The position numbers and the translations under genes were made by a program. A stretch of 64,000 nt of DNA, taken from assembly GCA_028564705.1 (NCBI GenBank), contig JAPXFQ010000189.1, forward strand, positions 1,198,501 to 1,262,500. Direction: 5' to 3'. This DNA comes from Apricaphanius iberus (taxonomy: Eukaryota > Chordata > Actinopteri > Cyprinodontiformes > Aphaniidae). Below are positions 24,250 through 36,937 of this stretch, one piece after another. The notes below the pieces were generated by a model. That model did no database searches. It was not told the DNA's origin and saw only the letters and a program-made list of their open reading frames with translations. The stretch's first letter is position 1. Every line of letters begins with the position of its first letter.

Positions 24250-26584
24250 GTCCTGCTAAACTGAAGAGCTGTGTAACGTAAACCTCTCTCTCTCTCACAA
24301 GTGTGACGCCTTCTTTTTCTACATAAGTATTTGGACTAAAATCAATATTCGGAGGCTAGAGCCTTACAAAATCCCTGAAGAAAAAAACAACCACATCTCT
24401 GATCTGAGCATCTCCTTTAATTCACTCGTGGAAAAGTTGTGGGGTCTCATGTGTACGTGTGCTGACAGATGCAGATCCTGAAACAAATTGAAGCAGCAGG
24501 GGGAATGGAGGGGGGGGGCACGAAGGTGTCCTAGTCAGTGTTGGACCAAATGATAGGTGAGAAAAGGATATTGGAGCTCAGGCCCGCATAAGTGGCTCCA
24601 CTTCAGCCTTACTACTGCAAATGTTCTCACACGCTAGGATTTTATAGGCTTGTCGAGGAAGACGGAACCTTGGCAAGCGCTGTTAGCTTTCAGATCAACT
24701 CCCCACCCCTCCAGCCAAACTCCCACCCACCCGTCTGGCCTGCTAACGGACGCACTGGCTGGGCTCTAGTAAGGCCACGACCTCTGACCCCCTCCCTCTG
24801 CAATGCCAAACTCCTCCTTGCTTCCCCACTCAGCGAGCTGAAAATTCTCCTACCATGAGAGAGGGGGGGCCCCCCATGTAACTCAAGAGCCATTCCAAAG
24901 TGACAAATTGCTCCGGAGTTCCAGGATAACTCTCTCTCTCTCTTTCTCTCCCTCCCTCTTTTCCTCTGTCTCACCCCGCCCCCAACCCCACCCATACACA
25001 AACGCTAACAGGACCCCACCACCACCTCCCCAACAAGAGCCAACCAGTAGCTTTGCTCTCACAGCTCCACTTCTTCCTTTTCAGACTCGCCTCCCGAGGT
25101 TGTTCCCTTTCCCCCCCTGCCCTGCAGCCCCTCCTCGCCTGGCCAGCCCCACAATGGGAGCTGAATGACTCAATTGTCTCTTATGAAGTGAAAGACAACG
25201 GAGTCCTTTAAATCCTTACACAGGGATGAACTCACCCTCCCCGTCCCAGTTCTCCCATAATCGCCTGCATTATCAAACGTGCTGTATTTTCAGTTAAAGG
25301 CCTTTTCAATAAAACTCCAACTGCTTGTCTTCAAGCCCAAATATGTGCCAATCCTAAAGCAGTTTTAAACCAAGGTCATGCTGTAAGGCATTTCTGGAGG
25401 ATCGGTTCTTTCTTAATGATGCATCTACTTATTTTGGTGCAGCTTCGTTGGCCTTGGAATCCATGTTTTCATCATTCATCCACCCTCACTGCTGCTGGCG
25501 TGTTAAATCAGATCCACACTGGCTGTCATTACAGTGAAAACAATCCAGGGTTCTGGTTGTAGTCTAGTCTAGCAGAGTGGGCAGCACTACAAGGACCCGC
25601 ACAGGGGCATCTTCTCCACCTATACACATACCAGCCTGTATCACTAAAGTTTGTAATTTAACCTGGCATCATAGCAACTCCTGGTCCTTGTGGGTGAAAG
25701 ATATTAGCTTTCCAACAAACAATATCCCTCTTGTCATAAACAAGCTGAAAGGTTATGCCTGATGCGGCCCGGACACTGTACTGCTAAAAAGACTAAAAAG
25801 CATCGAGTTCAATCCGAGCATTCTCACCGGAAGTATTCTGCATGAAGTCAAATTGTTTTCAGATGCCGTATGCGGATTTCCATGAAGTTACAGAAATGAC
25901 ATAAGCCAGACAGGAAGTGAGACATGAGTCGGCATAGTATGTCAGATATATTTCAAAATAAAACTTGTTGCTTTTTTAAAATTTTATTAATGACAGGAAA
26001 AGACAGGTCAAATTTTGTCAATGCATTACAAACTACTGCTAAACATTCACTGACGTTCCAAAAACAAACCCCAGTCTGTGTGAGCTGTAGTCCATGTATG
26101 GAAACTGGACTGCATCCGTACTTTCATGTTTTCCAACTGACATGAAGGACTTAAGCACAGCGTTAGCCAATGATAGAGAGCAGCTGATATACTGACCACT
26201 GAAAATTATGATCTTCAAAGCTAAGCATTGAGTTTAAATGACATGAAAACTAATTTTCCTAATTTTGTATAAATACTATTAATTTGAGAAGCAGTAATTT
26301 GTAATTATCACATAAGTATAGATTTTAGTACAGTTATCAACAAGTCGTATCAAAACAGTGAAAGTGCACTCACTGCTTTTACCCCTCCTCCGTCTTTGTT
26401 GTTTAGAGCATAAAACATGACAAAATGTCAAAACCGACTGACTTACACAGGAGTAAAGAGGGGGGAAATAATATTTAAAACATAGTACGGACAAAAACAA
26501 AATATGAGGAAAGAAAACAGAGCTCAGGAAATGGGAATACGTCAGTGCTTTGTATTCATTAATTTCCAATACTTGTTCCATACA
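24250..26584. other. tcf7l2 intron 3; no gene seen
   Basis: 24690-25170 is C-rich with CT simple sequence near 24930-24962, producing Pro/Ser-rich and Arg/Glu-rich chance frames. Nothing else is recognised. Confidence 0.4.
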
Positions 26585-26960
26585 TGAATCTCGAAAATTT
26601 TGAATACCGTATAAAAGTTCATTTATTTCAGTAATTCAGTTTATAATTTGAAACTAATTTATGATATAGATACATTACATGCAAAGCGAGATAATTTTAG
26701 CTTTTATTGGTTATAATTTTGATGATTATGACTTGCAGCTTGATGAAATCCCCAAATTCAACGTCTCAGAAAGTTAGAATATTTTGAAAAGGTTCACTGT
26801 TTCAAGTTTCAGCTGATTTCACCTGTACAGTAACTTAACTATTGGTCAAGAAAATATTTTCAGGTGTTTTTGGCCAGACTTTAAATTACAAAAAGAATGA
26901 GAGGATAATTTGTCGTCAGATTAAAGTATTTGCTGTTGCATGAAGCATTTAAATAGCTAA
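26585..26960. mobile_element. Tc1-type long terminal repeat remnant (second Tc1 family)
   Basis: The sequence TTTATTTCAGTAATTCAGTT, then TTATAATTTGAAACTAATTT, TTTTGATGATTATGACTTG, AATCCCCAAATTCAACGTCT, and AGAAAGTTAGAATATTTTG corresponds to the roughly 200-bp terminal repeat of a fish Tc1-like family. The transposase body and the other end are missing. Confidence 0.65.
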
Positions 26961-28354
26961 GAATTTTTTATTTTTCAGGAATCTAATAAAATAAAATTCC
27001 TTTTCTCAGTACTTGGTTCAACGATCAGAGATTAAATCCGATTGCATACAAAAATTCACACACAGTTTTCCGATTTCTGGGGAGCACACTGGATTCATAA
27101 TCGTTTTAGCCCGTTTGTTGTCTTTAACCAGCTTCTCTCCAATCAATCCCCCATCTGATGTGTTTACAACATGCTGCCTGACTGGCCAGAGCAGCCGCCA
27201 CTGCATGGCTTGTTCGTTTTTGTCTTGGATTAGGAGCAAAGAGGGCTTCAGACCAATCAAAAAAAACAGAGCTCCTCATGTGCCAATGTGGATGGAAAAC
27301 ACGGGTCTCCTCTCCAGCGGGCGACCAGTGGACGAATGATGAGAACCAGTGGGGCTTTCCAGACATGTGAGCAATGTGAGAATGGAACTGAGTGAGTGAT
27401 AGAAAAAAGCAGATAGCAGCTTTGGTTTACAGTCAGCATATGGATACTGGGTGTAGCTCCAGAGAGGCCAGAGGGTCTATTGGCCATCTGTGGCTACCCC
27501 TCCATATCACTCCTACAACATTCAGAATAACCCCCCCTTTCATCTCTACCCTAACATAGTCTTCATGCACATTTTCTTACGCACACCTGAACAACAGAAC
27601 GAACCCATATTTGACGAACTCCTGGCATAATGGCCCAGCAGGAGAGCCCCGTAGAGATTGGATTGACAGCTTGCAGATTAAACCAATCAAACTGCTACTA
27701 TAAAGAGCTTTATTTAAGTCTGGTAATGATCAGGCTTCGTAAGATGAGCCCATTCAAAAGCTTGGTAAGTAAACAGCAAAGAGCTTAAAAGATTAGGCTA
27801 TCCAGTTTGACTACAATTTTATCCCTTGAAAAATGAGAGCTGAGCATATTGTCTCGATCTGTAGCAGATAATGCCCACTGTCTTTGTTGTCACGCACAGG
27901 TGCAACTGAGTAAGTGACAACATTCTTAAGCGAAGAAACAGAATAAACAGAAAAAGGTGAAAGTCTTTATTTTTAAAAGAGGTATGGAGACGCAAAAAAA
28001 AAATGTTTTTTCTAAAGTTATCATGCCTTACAAAAGCATGAATGTCTCTCTAACGCTTTCGCAGTTTTTCACATACCAATCACAAACATTGTTTGGAAAT
28101 TTCTGTAATAATCCAATTCAAAATAGTGTATACTCGTCAATTGGAATTAACATTTGACATTACTTCCAAAGTATTCTACAAATAAAAGACTGAGAAGTGT
28201 GACATGCATTTTTATACTAAATTATTATACTATATATACTAGATTATTATTTTTGTACCTTTCACTTTGATACTCGTAAATAAACTAAAATGCAACTCCT
28301 TCAGAGGTGGCCTAATGTGTAAATAGTCACTCAGTATTTAATTTAATCTCATTT
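26961..28354. other. tcf7l2 intron 3; no gene seen
   Basis: Overlapping frames at 27013-27366 run on both strands without a recognised domain. No repeat family is identified. Confidence 0.4.
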
Positions 28355-28685
28355 TAGGTCCAGCTGTTCTGTGAAGGCTTAAAACGTTTGTTTAAGAACA
28401 TTAAATAACAAGTTGGATCATGAGGATCAAGGAACACGACATTCAGGTCAGAGATGATGTAGAGAAATTTATATTGAGATATAAAATAAAATCCCAAGCT
28501 TTTGACATCTCATGGAGCACTGTTTAATACTAACGAGCAAGTACAGCCAAATAGCTCTGGAGGAGCAGCAGAGATCCACAGCTCAGGTAGGGAAATATGA
28601 CTCCCTCTGGAGTTCACCACAGGCAATGTGGTAGAAGTTGTTCTGGATAGGTGAAGCTACTTGGCCTAAATGCAAAACACTCAGT
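28355..28685 (+). mobile_element. Tc1-like DNA transposon relic, fragment
   Basis: The words GTCCAGCTGTTCTGTGAAGG, ATCAAGGAACACGACATTCA, ATCCCAAGCTTTTGACATCT, CATGGAGCACTGTTTAATAC, GCAGAGATCCACAGCTCAGG and TTGGCCTAAATGCAAAACAC occur in Tc1 transposase gene order with large deletions between them. It is plus oriented and non-functional. Confidence 0.8.
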
Positions 28686-29448
28686 GCCCGGGATGTGTAC
28701 TGGCAAGAATCTCTACGATGTCTATCACAATACAGGGGGACGCTGCGATGTATTGTGATATACTGCATTTTGTTATGAGATACTATAAGTGGAACTATTG
28801 GGATACAAAAAAAAAAAGAATTTAACCGTAGAAGAACTGCCACAACATGCTAAAAACGACAACCTATTTCATACATAACACATCCAGTTGTATTACGAGG
28901 TCAAATTGATCCACTGGAACGAAAGGTGAAAAAAAGCCACAACTAGTGATCCTACTTTGAATTTTACTACAAAAGTTACTGTGATCAGAAATGGTTCCTT
29001 TCAAATTTGAAAAAAGTTTACAATACAGTCAGAAAATCAAATTACTGAATGCGTGCCGACTCTATGATCTTACCGTCTGATTGTGTTAAACTCGTTGCCG
29101 TCGTCCCAGTGTTAGTGTTATTCCTATGTCTGCGTCTCTCATCTCGTCACCTCCCAGGCTGGGAATAGCTCCGCTAAGCTGCCTATTTGCCTGTTTACAT
29201 GCAGAGAAATGTGGCTTTCTACCTGCATTATCTAAATGCGTTAGCTCAATTAAGAGTAGGTTCGTGTGGTTTGACTCCAGCCTGACTAAGCTGTTTTTCG
29301 AAATGCCAAATTCAGTCAGACTAAGGGAATAATTTGGGGTTTTTTTTGGTGCATAAAAACACAATATGTGGGGAGTTAAATTGACAACCTCAATACACCG
29401 TATTCACTATGAAGCAGGGTGGGGGAAATATATTCAGGGGAAAGAAGT
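28686..29448. other. tcf7l2 intron 3; no gene seen
   Basis: Two opposite open frames at 29086-29364 are mutual shadows with no domain. Nothing else is recognised. Confidence 0.4.
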
Positions 29449-30214
29449 ACCGTGATTTCAGGACTATAAGCTGCTACTTTGAACTCTGTGGCGTTTACAA
29501 CGGTGCAGCTTATTTAAGGATTTTTACAGCTAACTGCCACTAGAGGACCTCATTGATTTATGGATTGTACAAGTTAGGTCCTTCACATTTAAGTGATTCT
29601 GTGCTTCGAAGAGGCGGTCTTCAGAGAGGAGGTTGGCACGAACAATGAAAACAAAAGTGGAACTGACATTACAAGAGAGAGAGAGCAAAAACCTAGTTTT
29701 CATGCATCAAACAATCCTTTTGAAAAAATGAAGAAATAGATATCTTTGGCCGTTTTTAAGTTAAAGGCAGTCGATCTTGCAATTAAAGAAGGAAATATAG
29801 CGGCTTCACATACTCTTCGCAATAATTAATGAATGGTGAGACGTTGGAGAGACCAGCGTGAAGAACTGTCTCAATGCAATAACACAAAAAAAGCTTTCAA
29901 AGGAGATAAAAGTAAATGGCCCGGATTTGAAGTCATTCTTGAAGATTGGCAGAACATTCAGAGGACGGTCGAGAAGTTTACACTGTGTTGAAATGTTAAT
30001 CAAATCAAAGCTTCCCCAAACACCGATCACAGAACACCACAATCCCCAAACAACAATCAGCTCTGCACGAACTCTAACATATGGTAATTAAACATTTAAA
30101 ACTTGTGGCTTATAATCGGTTGCAGCTTGCATTTGTACACTTTGTGTTTTATTCACTAAAATTGGCTGGTGCGGCCTATAATCAGGTGCGTCTTACAGTA
30201 CAGAAAATACAGTA
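29449..30214 (+). mobile_element. pogo/Tigger-like DNA transposon, deletion derivative
   Basis: The left end reads CCGTGATTTCAGGACTATAA then GCTGCTACTTT. The right end has GCGGCCTATAATCAGGTGCG then CTTACAGTACAGAAAATACA, forming a decayed inverted repeat. The interior plus frame near 29752 reads FKLKAVDLAIKEGNIAA. From 29833 it reads MVRRWRDQREELSQCNNTKK with FKGDKSKWP. This is the helix-turn-helix DNA-binding part of pogo-like transposases. The two parts are broken by stops at the junction. The catalytic DDE domain is absent. Confidence 0.75.
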
Positions 30215-31252
30215 AATATCCAGCAATCCTGGTAAAAAAAAAACCTGTAAGAAACTGGAAAACCTATGGGAACATGGGGGAGCTTTAAATTCCAGTACGA
30301 CAATGGCCCTAAACATGCAGTTAAAGCTACAATGGAGCCTCTCAGTTGTACCAAATTCATATAACAATGTGTTAGAAAGCTCTAGCTCTCTTTTGATCTG
30401 TGTTACCTCTTGTGTAGAAGAGTGATTTATTGTACTTATCTGGGTTTTTGTTTTCTGATTTTGTTTAAACTAAAACATTCCCTTTCAAAGTCTTTATTTT
30501 GAAGATTCTGGTCACTGCTAAAGGACGTCTGCCTACTATAAAGCTCTCTTGTAGGGTGGGTGTGGTTCTCTTGATTGAATAATTGAGTGGGAGTGATTTT
30601 AGAGGCAGAAAGGTGAATATTGGGGATTGTATAAATGTATTTGTGTTTTTTCATTTGAGTTTGAATTGTTACATTATTAGCTACATAATTTGGCATTCAA
30701 ATATTTTGAAACAATCATGTTCTGTTAATAATTTTGTTAATTTGTACTTTTTCAGAAGTTTGCTCTGATTGGCTACCTGAACAGAGGGTGTCTTGTGTGT
30801 GTATATGTAGGAGGTGCTACACAACAGTTTTTTTTTAGTCTGAGATGTGAAGCCAAAGTGTTTGTGAGCAGAAGGTCCAAATAAATGAAGAAACCTTTTC
30901 TACTACCCAAAGCCTGCAAGTGGTCTTATTATTCCTTTGCTCACATGCCGTTGCCCACTCAAAGTCTAGACCCACATTCAATTGACATCTATGCTAAGAA
31001 ATAGAAATTGTTCTATTTTTGCAAAGAGGTATGGTTAAAAGGTTCAGTAACCTAGTAGTCCTAGACTTGCGGCTGTAATCCCAGCCAAATGTGGTTCAGT
31101 CATCCATTCACCTAGGGGGATAAATAAACATACATCCATCATTTTCAGATTTGTACTTGTAAAAAATGTGTGTTGCTGTGTTATATAAAAATTAAATAAA
31201 ATATAACATCTGTGGTTGTTACATTACAAAAAAAGTTCTCGGTTTTGAATTA
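30215..31252. other. tcf7l2 intron 3; possible solo LTR
   Basis: 30369-30950 starts TGTTAGAAAG and has a CCAAT-like GATTGG, a TATATGTA and an AATAAATGAAG poly-A-like signal in promoter order. It could be a solo LTR, but no target-site duplication or matching copy is visible. Confidence 0.3.
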
Positions 31253-31930
31253 ATAGTGGGCAATATAAAAAGGTATAAGGTAAAAATTATATCAATTTAG
31301 CCAAAGGTAGAGATTTTGACTATACCGCCATACCATGGTTATATATTTTGATGATGTCATCAAGCTCTGCCTACATACTTATAGGTACGGTATGGTGTAG
31401 GTACGGAAGGATACTGATGTTCTGTGTTCATCTTCAAACTACATACTTAAAGTTTAGAGTCTGTTGTTTTTTTCGTTTAACAGAAAAGAAACCTGTTGAA
31501 CTTGAACCATTTTTAATTTAAATATATGCAGGTTTCTTTTTGTGTGATATTAAATGTATGAAAAAGTAACCAGCAAAGCAGACAATTTTAAGATTTATTT
31601 TCAGAATATTTAGCTTTTATTTTATTTAATATATATTCGTATATATGTTGTGGTAACTTTTGTGTTGGATCATTTTGGTAAAAAAGAAAAAAATACAGAA
31701 CATTTTTAAAATGCATTTTGCAAACTAAATGTTTTTTAAATGGTACTCTGTAGCCTTTTTTGAAGCTGATCTACTGCAATGTGTCTGGAAAGTGAGAATG
31801 TTCATAAGCAGTCGTTTTGACATATGTAAAGAGGGAGAAAAAAAAAGGAATATACCGCGATAAATATTGTTACCGTACATGCTTTAGATATATCGCAACA
31901 CAGTTCTGAGGCCATATCGGCCAGCCCTAG
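31253..31930. mobile_element. hAT-type non-autonomous element
   Basis: The left end is TAGTGGGCAATAT and the right end is CCATATCGGCCAGCCCTA, an imperfect inverted repeat of the family whose ends read 'tgggcaatat...'. The interior has ATACCGC-type words at both ends (TATACCGCCATACC and TATACCGCGATAAATATTG). No coding capacity. Confidence 0.6.
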
Positions 31931-34554
31931 TTTGATTATACATTTGGATCTCATACAGTCTTTTTCTTTAGAGGAGTGAAGTGAATAAAAGCAGTGAAAG
32001 TATTCCTTGATAAAACTGGGAGAAAGTTAGCCAACACTAGAGGGCCCATCACATCTCCTTTGGTTCTACTAATGCACATTTTATGAGTAAATATTAAAGG
32101 GGAGGAAAAAAGCACCCCACCTGCTTTGATAGCCAGAGGCATTTTGCAACCAGGAAAATAAAAGTGAAATGTGGGAAGGCCTAGGGTTTGCCTGCCCTGG
32201 GGCGGGAAGGGGGTCCGCTGGGTCCGTATTTACTCCAAAGCCAGAACCGCTTGGGGGTTCCACCGGCTCTGGCAGTGCTGGGGCCGCCGACCTGAACCAA
32301 AACCTCACCTCCAACCTCCTTTGCCAGCAATCTCAGTCTCAACCCCAAACTCCTCTTCTCTTTTTTTTCCTGACAGAAAAAAAAATGAACCTGATACCTT
32401 CATACAAGACTGCCTTTTCCACGAGGGCGGCTGGGTGGTTGAGGGGTGGGGGTGCATGTGACCTTTCCTTTCCCTTCCACCAGACCCAGAGTTTGCTTGC
32501 CCTATAAAATGAGGCTCTAGACACAGGCTTGTGCAACTGCTATTGTTAAAAATATCTCCGAGCCTTGTGCAGCCTTTGAGGAAAAACAAAAGAAGTACTT
32601 AGTTTTTAGCCAATATGTTTCTGTGTTGTCCTTTAGACATGTTTCCATGGACACTTGACTTTTATCAAGCCTATTCTGGTAGTTAGTTTTGCTCTCTTGA
32701 ACACCGGTTCATGAGATAAGCAAGGCTCCACTCTGACACTGTTTACTTAGCAGGTGTGGGCAAATGTGCAGTTTAAACACCAGCTGATTGACCGAGACGT
32801 TTCAAAGGATTGCGCAAGTCGAGACGACACAAAAAGTTTCTTACCAACATCAGATGTTTATTAAAAATGTCCTCTTGCCGTTTTTGGGTACGTCATTAGA
32901 TGGATCAAGTGGACAAAAAACAAAGACCATTTTCCAGAATACACTAACTTCCCAGCAGGTTCAGAAAGAAAAGAGCATTCTATATCTGACTTTTGCACTG
33001 CTCTCCCTTTACCACTATCCAGAGTCATTAAGATTTCCTCATGGCTGCTCTATAAATAATGGCACGGGCGGCAGGGGTTGGGGAGGGGGTAGTGGTAAAG
33101 CCCAGCATGAGTTGGTTGGTCTTCCATCAGTCTTACTAATGAACAGTCAGTGTGGCACCTGTAGCATCATGAGCTGCAGCAGAATGCCATTTCCGTCAGG
33201 TGTTTCTCTTGCTACACAGAGTTCCAGCCACTGATGTCTTCCGAATACCTAAGATATTAACGAACACTGACCTCCTCTGTCCTTATAATAGCATCCATAA
33301 TGATCAGGACAACGAATGGCCCCACATACTGTTTAACTGAATTGTCTTAAGATGGTTTGGGTGTTAATCAAAGTAGGAAACAGAATTAACGAGTCCATAT
33401 CAAGTATTTTTGCATTGTTTATCCTAGTTTTGAGTTTTTTTTGCTATACCAATAATCACATTTCAGAGTACCTTTCCACTTTAGACGTGTTTCTTCTATC
33501 AGAACTTCAGGGTAATTATACCTGACCTTCATCTTTGGGGTAAATCAGCCAGGCCAGGCCAGTCCTCTCAGCATTGTGCCTCCTTACAAAATCTGACCTT
33601 TGAAGTTTTCGGTCACTGACAAACCCATACAATAATTGTTCTTTGTGAAATACGATCAATCACCCTGAGCTCCACATGTATTCTGCATGTTTTCTCTAAC
33701 CCCCACTGCCTTTATTAGCCACAGAAAGAAAACAGACGGCCAAATGAGCCAGTCCCTTCTACGTCACAGGGAAAATGAGTAGTGCCTGCCATGGCTTGCT
33801 ACCACCCGCAAGAAGGCTGATTTTGCAGTCTGGACAGGACAGAGCATGCCTCCGCTGGTAGAAGCTAGATACTAATTATTAGCAACTCCACATCATTGCA
33901 GAACATATTCGGTTCATATTTTATTTTATTTGGGGGGGGGGGGGGGGGGGGGTTTGCCCAAGAAAAAGCAGCTGAGGTAGAAACCATGGGAATTTATCAT
34001 GCAACTCTACTAGCAAAGTTAATAATTTGTTTGAAGCGGTGAGTAAAATCACTGATCAGCTCCAAATGACACCCAAAGCAGCAGAGGAAAACAAGAGATC
34101 AACAACGGGAGAAGCAGGAATGTTTGCTGTGTTTCTGTTTGTCACACATTTCTTCACTAGCGACTCAGTTTTACAAAGCCACTGGTTTGGCGACGTCTGC
34201 TGATATATTTTCCCAATTTGTTATAACCAATCAGCATGCGTGACTCTCTCATGCCATTTGAGAGTACTCACCCCAGAGCTAGTGCGTGACAGAAATGGAA
34301 GAAAAATAATCATTTTTTATAGAAATTCTAAGAGTCAAATTGATTCCAAGTCCAAAAATTGCTGTGACTGTTTGTCTTTTTTACAGCAAAAATATAAAAA
34401 TAAAAAATAGGAAGGAAAAGTCCAGAAAGCTGGTTTAAGGATTAGGTCTGAAGGAGTTACAGATTCCCCAAGTGAACAGTTACTAACCTAGATTTGCATT
34501 ATGGCTTTACAGCCATATATTTAAGGTAACAGCTCAAAAAAATTTAAATAGCAG
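31931..34554. other. tcf7l2 intron 3; no gene seen
   Basis: 32160-32340 is GC-rich with Pro/Gly/Ser-rich frames on both strands and no identifiable family. The 148-residue plus frame at 32788-33234 has no domain. G21 at 33932-33952. Confidence 0.4.
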
Positions 34555-34660
34555 TGATTCAAATCAATATCGTATCAGAACAGATTGGATCATAATAATC
34601 GCTTATAATTCTTATGATTCTGAATAAATTCTTGAAATTTGAATCGATACCCAGCTCTAA
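34555..34660. mobile_element. hAT-type MITE fragment, reverse copy of the 18503 family
   Basis: The stretch ends GAATCGATACCCAGCTCTAA, the reverse complement of the CAGGGCTGGGTATCGA end at 18503. It contains the same GATTC/GAATC words. The other end is not clear. Confidence 0.6.
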
Positions 34661-36289
34661 CTGGTACTTAGCTGGTTACTGAAATGGTCCCAAGACACGC
34701 CCATACCGGAAACTTTGAGTAAAACAATGCTGAAGCTTCACTGATGGAAATGCGGTAATTGATTGATTTTTGTTTCAGTCTCCTTAAAAGGCCCTTACTT
34801 TTAAAAGGATGCCCCCCAATCTTCTCTGACTAACAAACACAGGTTAAGGAGTAAAAACAGGGCTCACATTTTTGTTCAACAGTAAATAATGTGTTTTAAT
34901 AAGTTTGAGAGCTACTGATTTGATTCACTAGCCAATTTCTCTGCCATTACAGTGACAAAATATTATTTTGGCCTGCAGAACTACGTCTACTACTACATTC
35001 CGAATGTGACCAACTCATGCTGGCAAGCCAGTAATACCAGTGAAACCACTTTGAGATTGAGCCCTCTGCACAGAGGTCTGAGACCAATATTGAGGTGAAC
35101 AGGAGCCCAAGGTATGTCAGAAACCCGTAAGGAACGGTGATTGGGAAGAAAAACGGTTTGGGTAACCCATACGCTTACTACACACTTACCTTTGTTTTCA
35201 AGAAAAAGGCTTTGGGGTGTGAAGAGGAGAACTAAAAAAAGGTCTGAACAGCAGCTGAGCTGTGCTGAAGGAGAAGGAGTAAAGCCGACTGCAGCGCCCA
35301 CATTCTGCCGGAGAGTGCTGCATTTGCTATTGTGCTAGAGGAGAGCTGAACGCTGCCCTTGATGTTGGGTGTCTAGTTTTGTTCCGCGAGAGTTCACAAT
35401 GAATTTGTTAAACGGCAGACTGGATATAAGGAAGCTACCAAACATGCTTCAGAGGGAGAGGATGTGTACACACACGGCGGTAGGCTTAACAAAGACTTCC
35501 GATATTCTGAGAGCACCGCGCTCTATCACACAATTCCACCTACGCGAATTCATCAATCAGAAAGCAGCACGTCGAAGGCATCACACGCATATACCAGCAG
35601 ACAATTAATATGAGGAGAACAATCATATGAAACAGCTGGTTTTTGTAGTTTTTTAGCCTCGTTCATGTGTGCATGTACACCTTGAAGCAGTTCAGCTTCC
35701 ATATTCATGAGGCCCACTCCCACAGCATACCTACATCCCAGGATTTTAATGGTTTCAACCCAACAAAACCAACCCAAACCAAACAAGCGGGATAATTCAT
35801 CTTCAAGCCATTAGCTTTCTGTTCGTTTTAGCTTGTTAGTGTATTTACAGTGACGCTGCAAAAAGATCCCACAGAAGCAATTACATGCTCACTCACACAG
35901 TGGGGTAGCTCTGCTTTGCTATGGCAGCTTAATGAATAAATAAGTAATAAGGACTTGGTTATTGGAGCTCATTAAAATGGCTGATGCTTCCAAGATTGAA
36001 AAAAAAAAAGACCTGAAGAGGGTCAGGTGAGGGTGGTGGTGCAGCTAGGGCTAGGTCACCCCCACCACCGCCTTAGCACACCCAACCCATAGATGACCTG
36101 ACCAAGGAGCCCCTCCTTTCACCTCCAAATCAGCTTAGCACATCTTCATGAATCCGCACACACAGCCGCAACCACATGCTCAGAATCACACACACGCAAC
36201 TCTCATAGTTAATTACCACTTAGCTCAATCACGTAGTGATCCGGTCATAAGAGCCCCCCCCCCCTCCTCCCTCCTGCCTCAACACAAAC

Positions 36290-36889
36290 AGCAGCACACA
36301 TGCCAATTATTGATGAATCTTTAATATGCCGTTTTGCAAAGTCTACATCTCATTTCCTTCCAGTAAGCAGACGATTACACATCCAGGAGAGTTGTTGGCG
36401 TCTCGCATATTACGCTAAAAATATTGAGTGAGAGCAGATTATCTCTCAACATCATTGCAGGGCTGTAATAGAGTGCCCTGCATCATTTAGAGGAGACAGC
36501 TAACTTCTTTTGACCTCTTCTTTTTATTTATGAAAAAAAAATCCTCCTTTCCCGCATCCCTCGGTTTGGTCTATATATAAAAAAAAAAACCAGACGAAAA
36601 TCCCACGCCGCGATAACGTGTCAATAATGAGCCGAGGCCATCTATTGATCAGCTTAATTTTGCATCTATTAGCTGGGGAACGGCTTGCTCCGGGGGCGAG
36701 GGAAGCCGGGCACTAACACGCACCGACAGGCTGGATGGAGATCATTACAACTGATGTTCACACACACGCTGTGATTGACATGGAGATAAGGCAGGAGAGA
36801 GCCTGGGCTCGCACGCCTCCCCGCACACTAAGCTAATGATACGCCGAATGTGTGCTCAGTGTGCATGCAGCGGTGTCTCTGCCTATCTA
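36290..36889. promoter_or_regulatory. candidate conserved non-coding element
   Basis: This is non-repetitive DNA with dense developmental-factor-like words: CAATTATTGATGAATC, TGCATCATTTAG, TCAATAATGAG, TTGATCAGCTTAATTTTGCA, CTAATGAT and a PBX-MEIS-type TGATTGACA at 36772-36780. There is no open frame of note. The call rests on composition and motif density only. Conservation was not tested. Confidence 0.3.

Positions 36890-36936
<47 letters not shown>
36890..36936. repeat. poly-G tract (47 G)
   Basis: The run of G on the plus strand is uninterrupted (poly-C in the tcf7l2 transcript). It is the longest G/C homopolymer in the window and could form G-quadruplex structure on the plus strand. Length in a sequence assembly is unreliable for such a run. 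Confidence 0.95.

Positions 36937-36937
<1 letters not shown>

Noticed and set aside
24690..25168. Arg/Glu-rich minus and Pro/Ser-rich plus frames
   Set aside because: They are a product of C-rich and CT simple sequence.
32081..32589. Several overlapping Pro/Gly/Ser-rich frames on both strands
   Set aside because: Frames on opposite strands of one GC-rich patch shadow each other. None matches a known protein, and no exon borders are evident.
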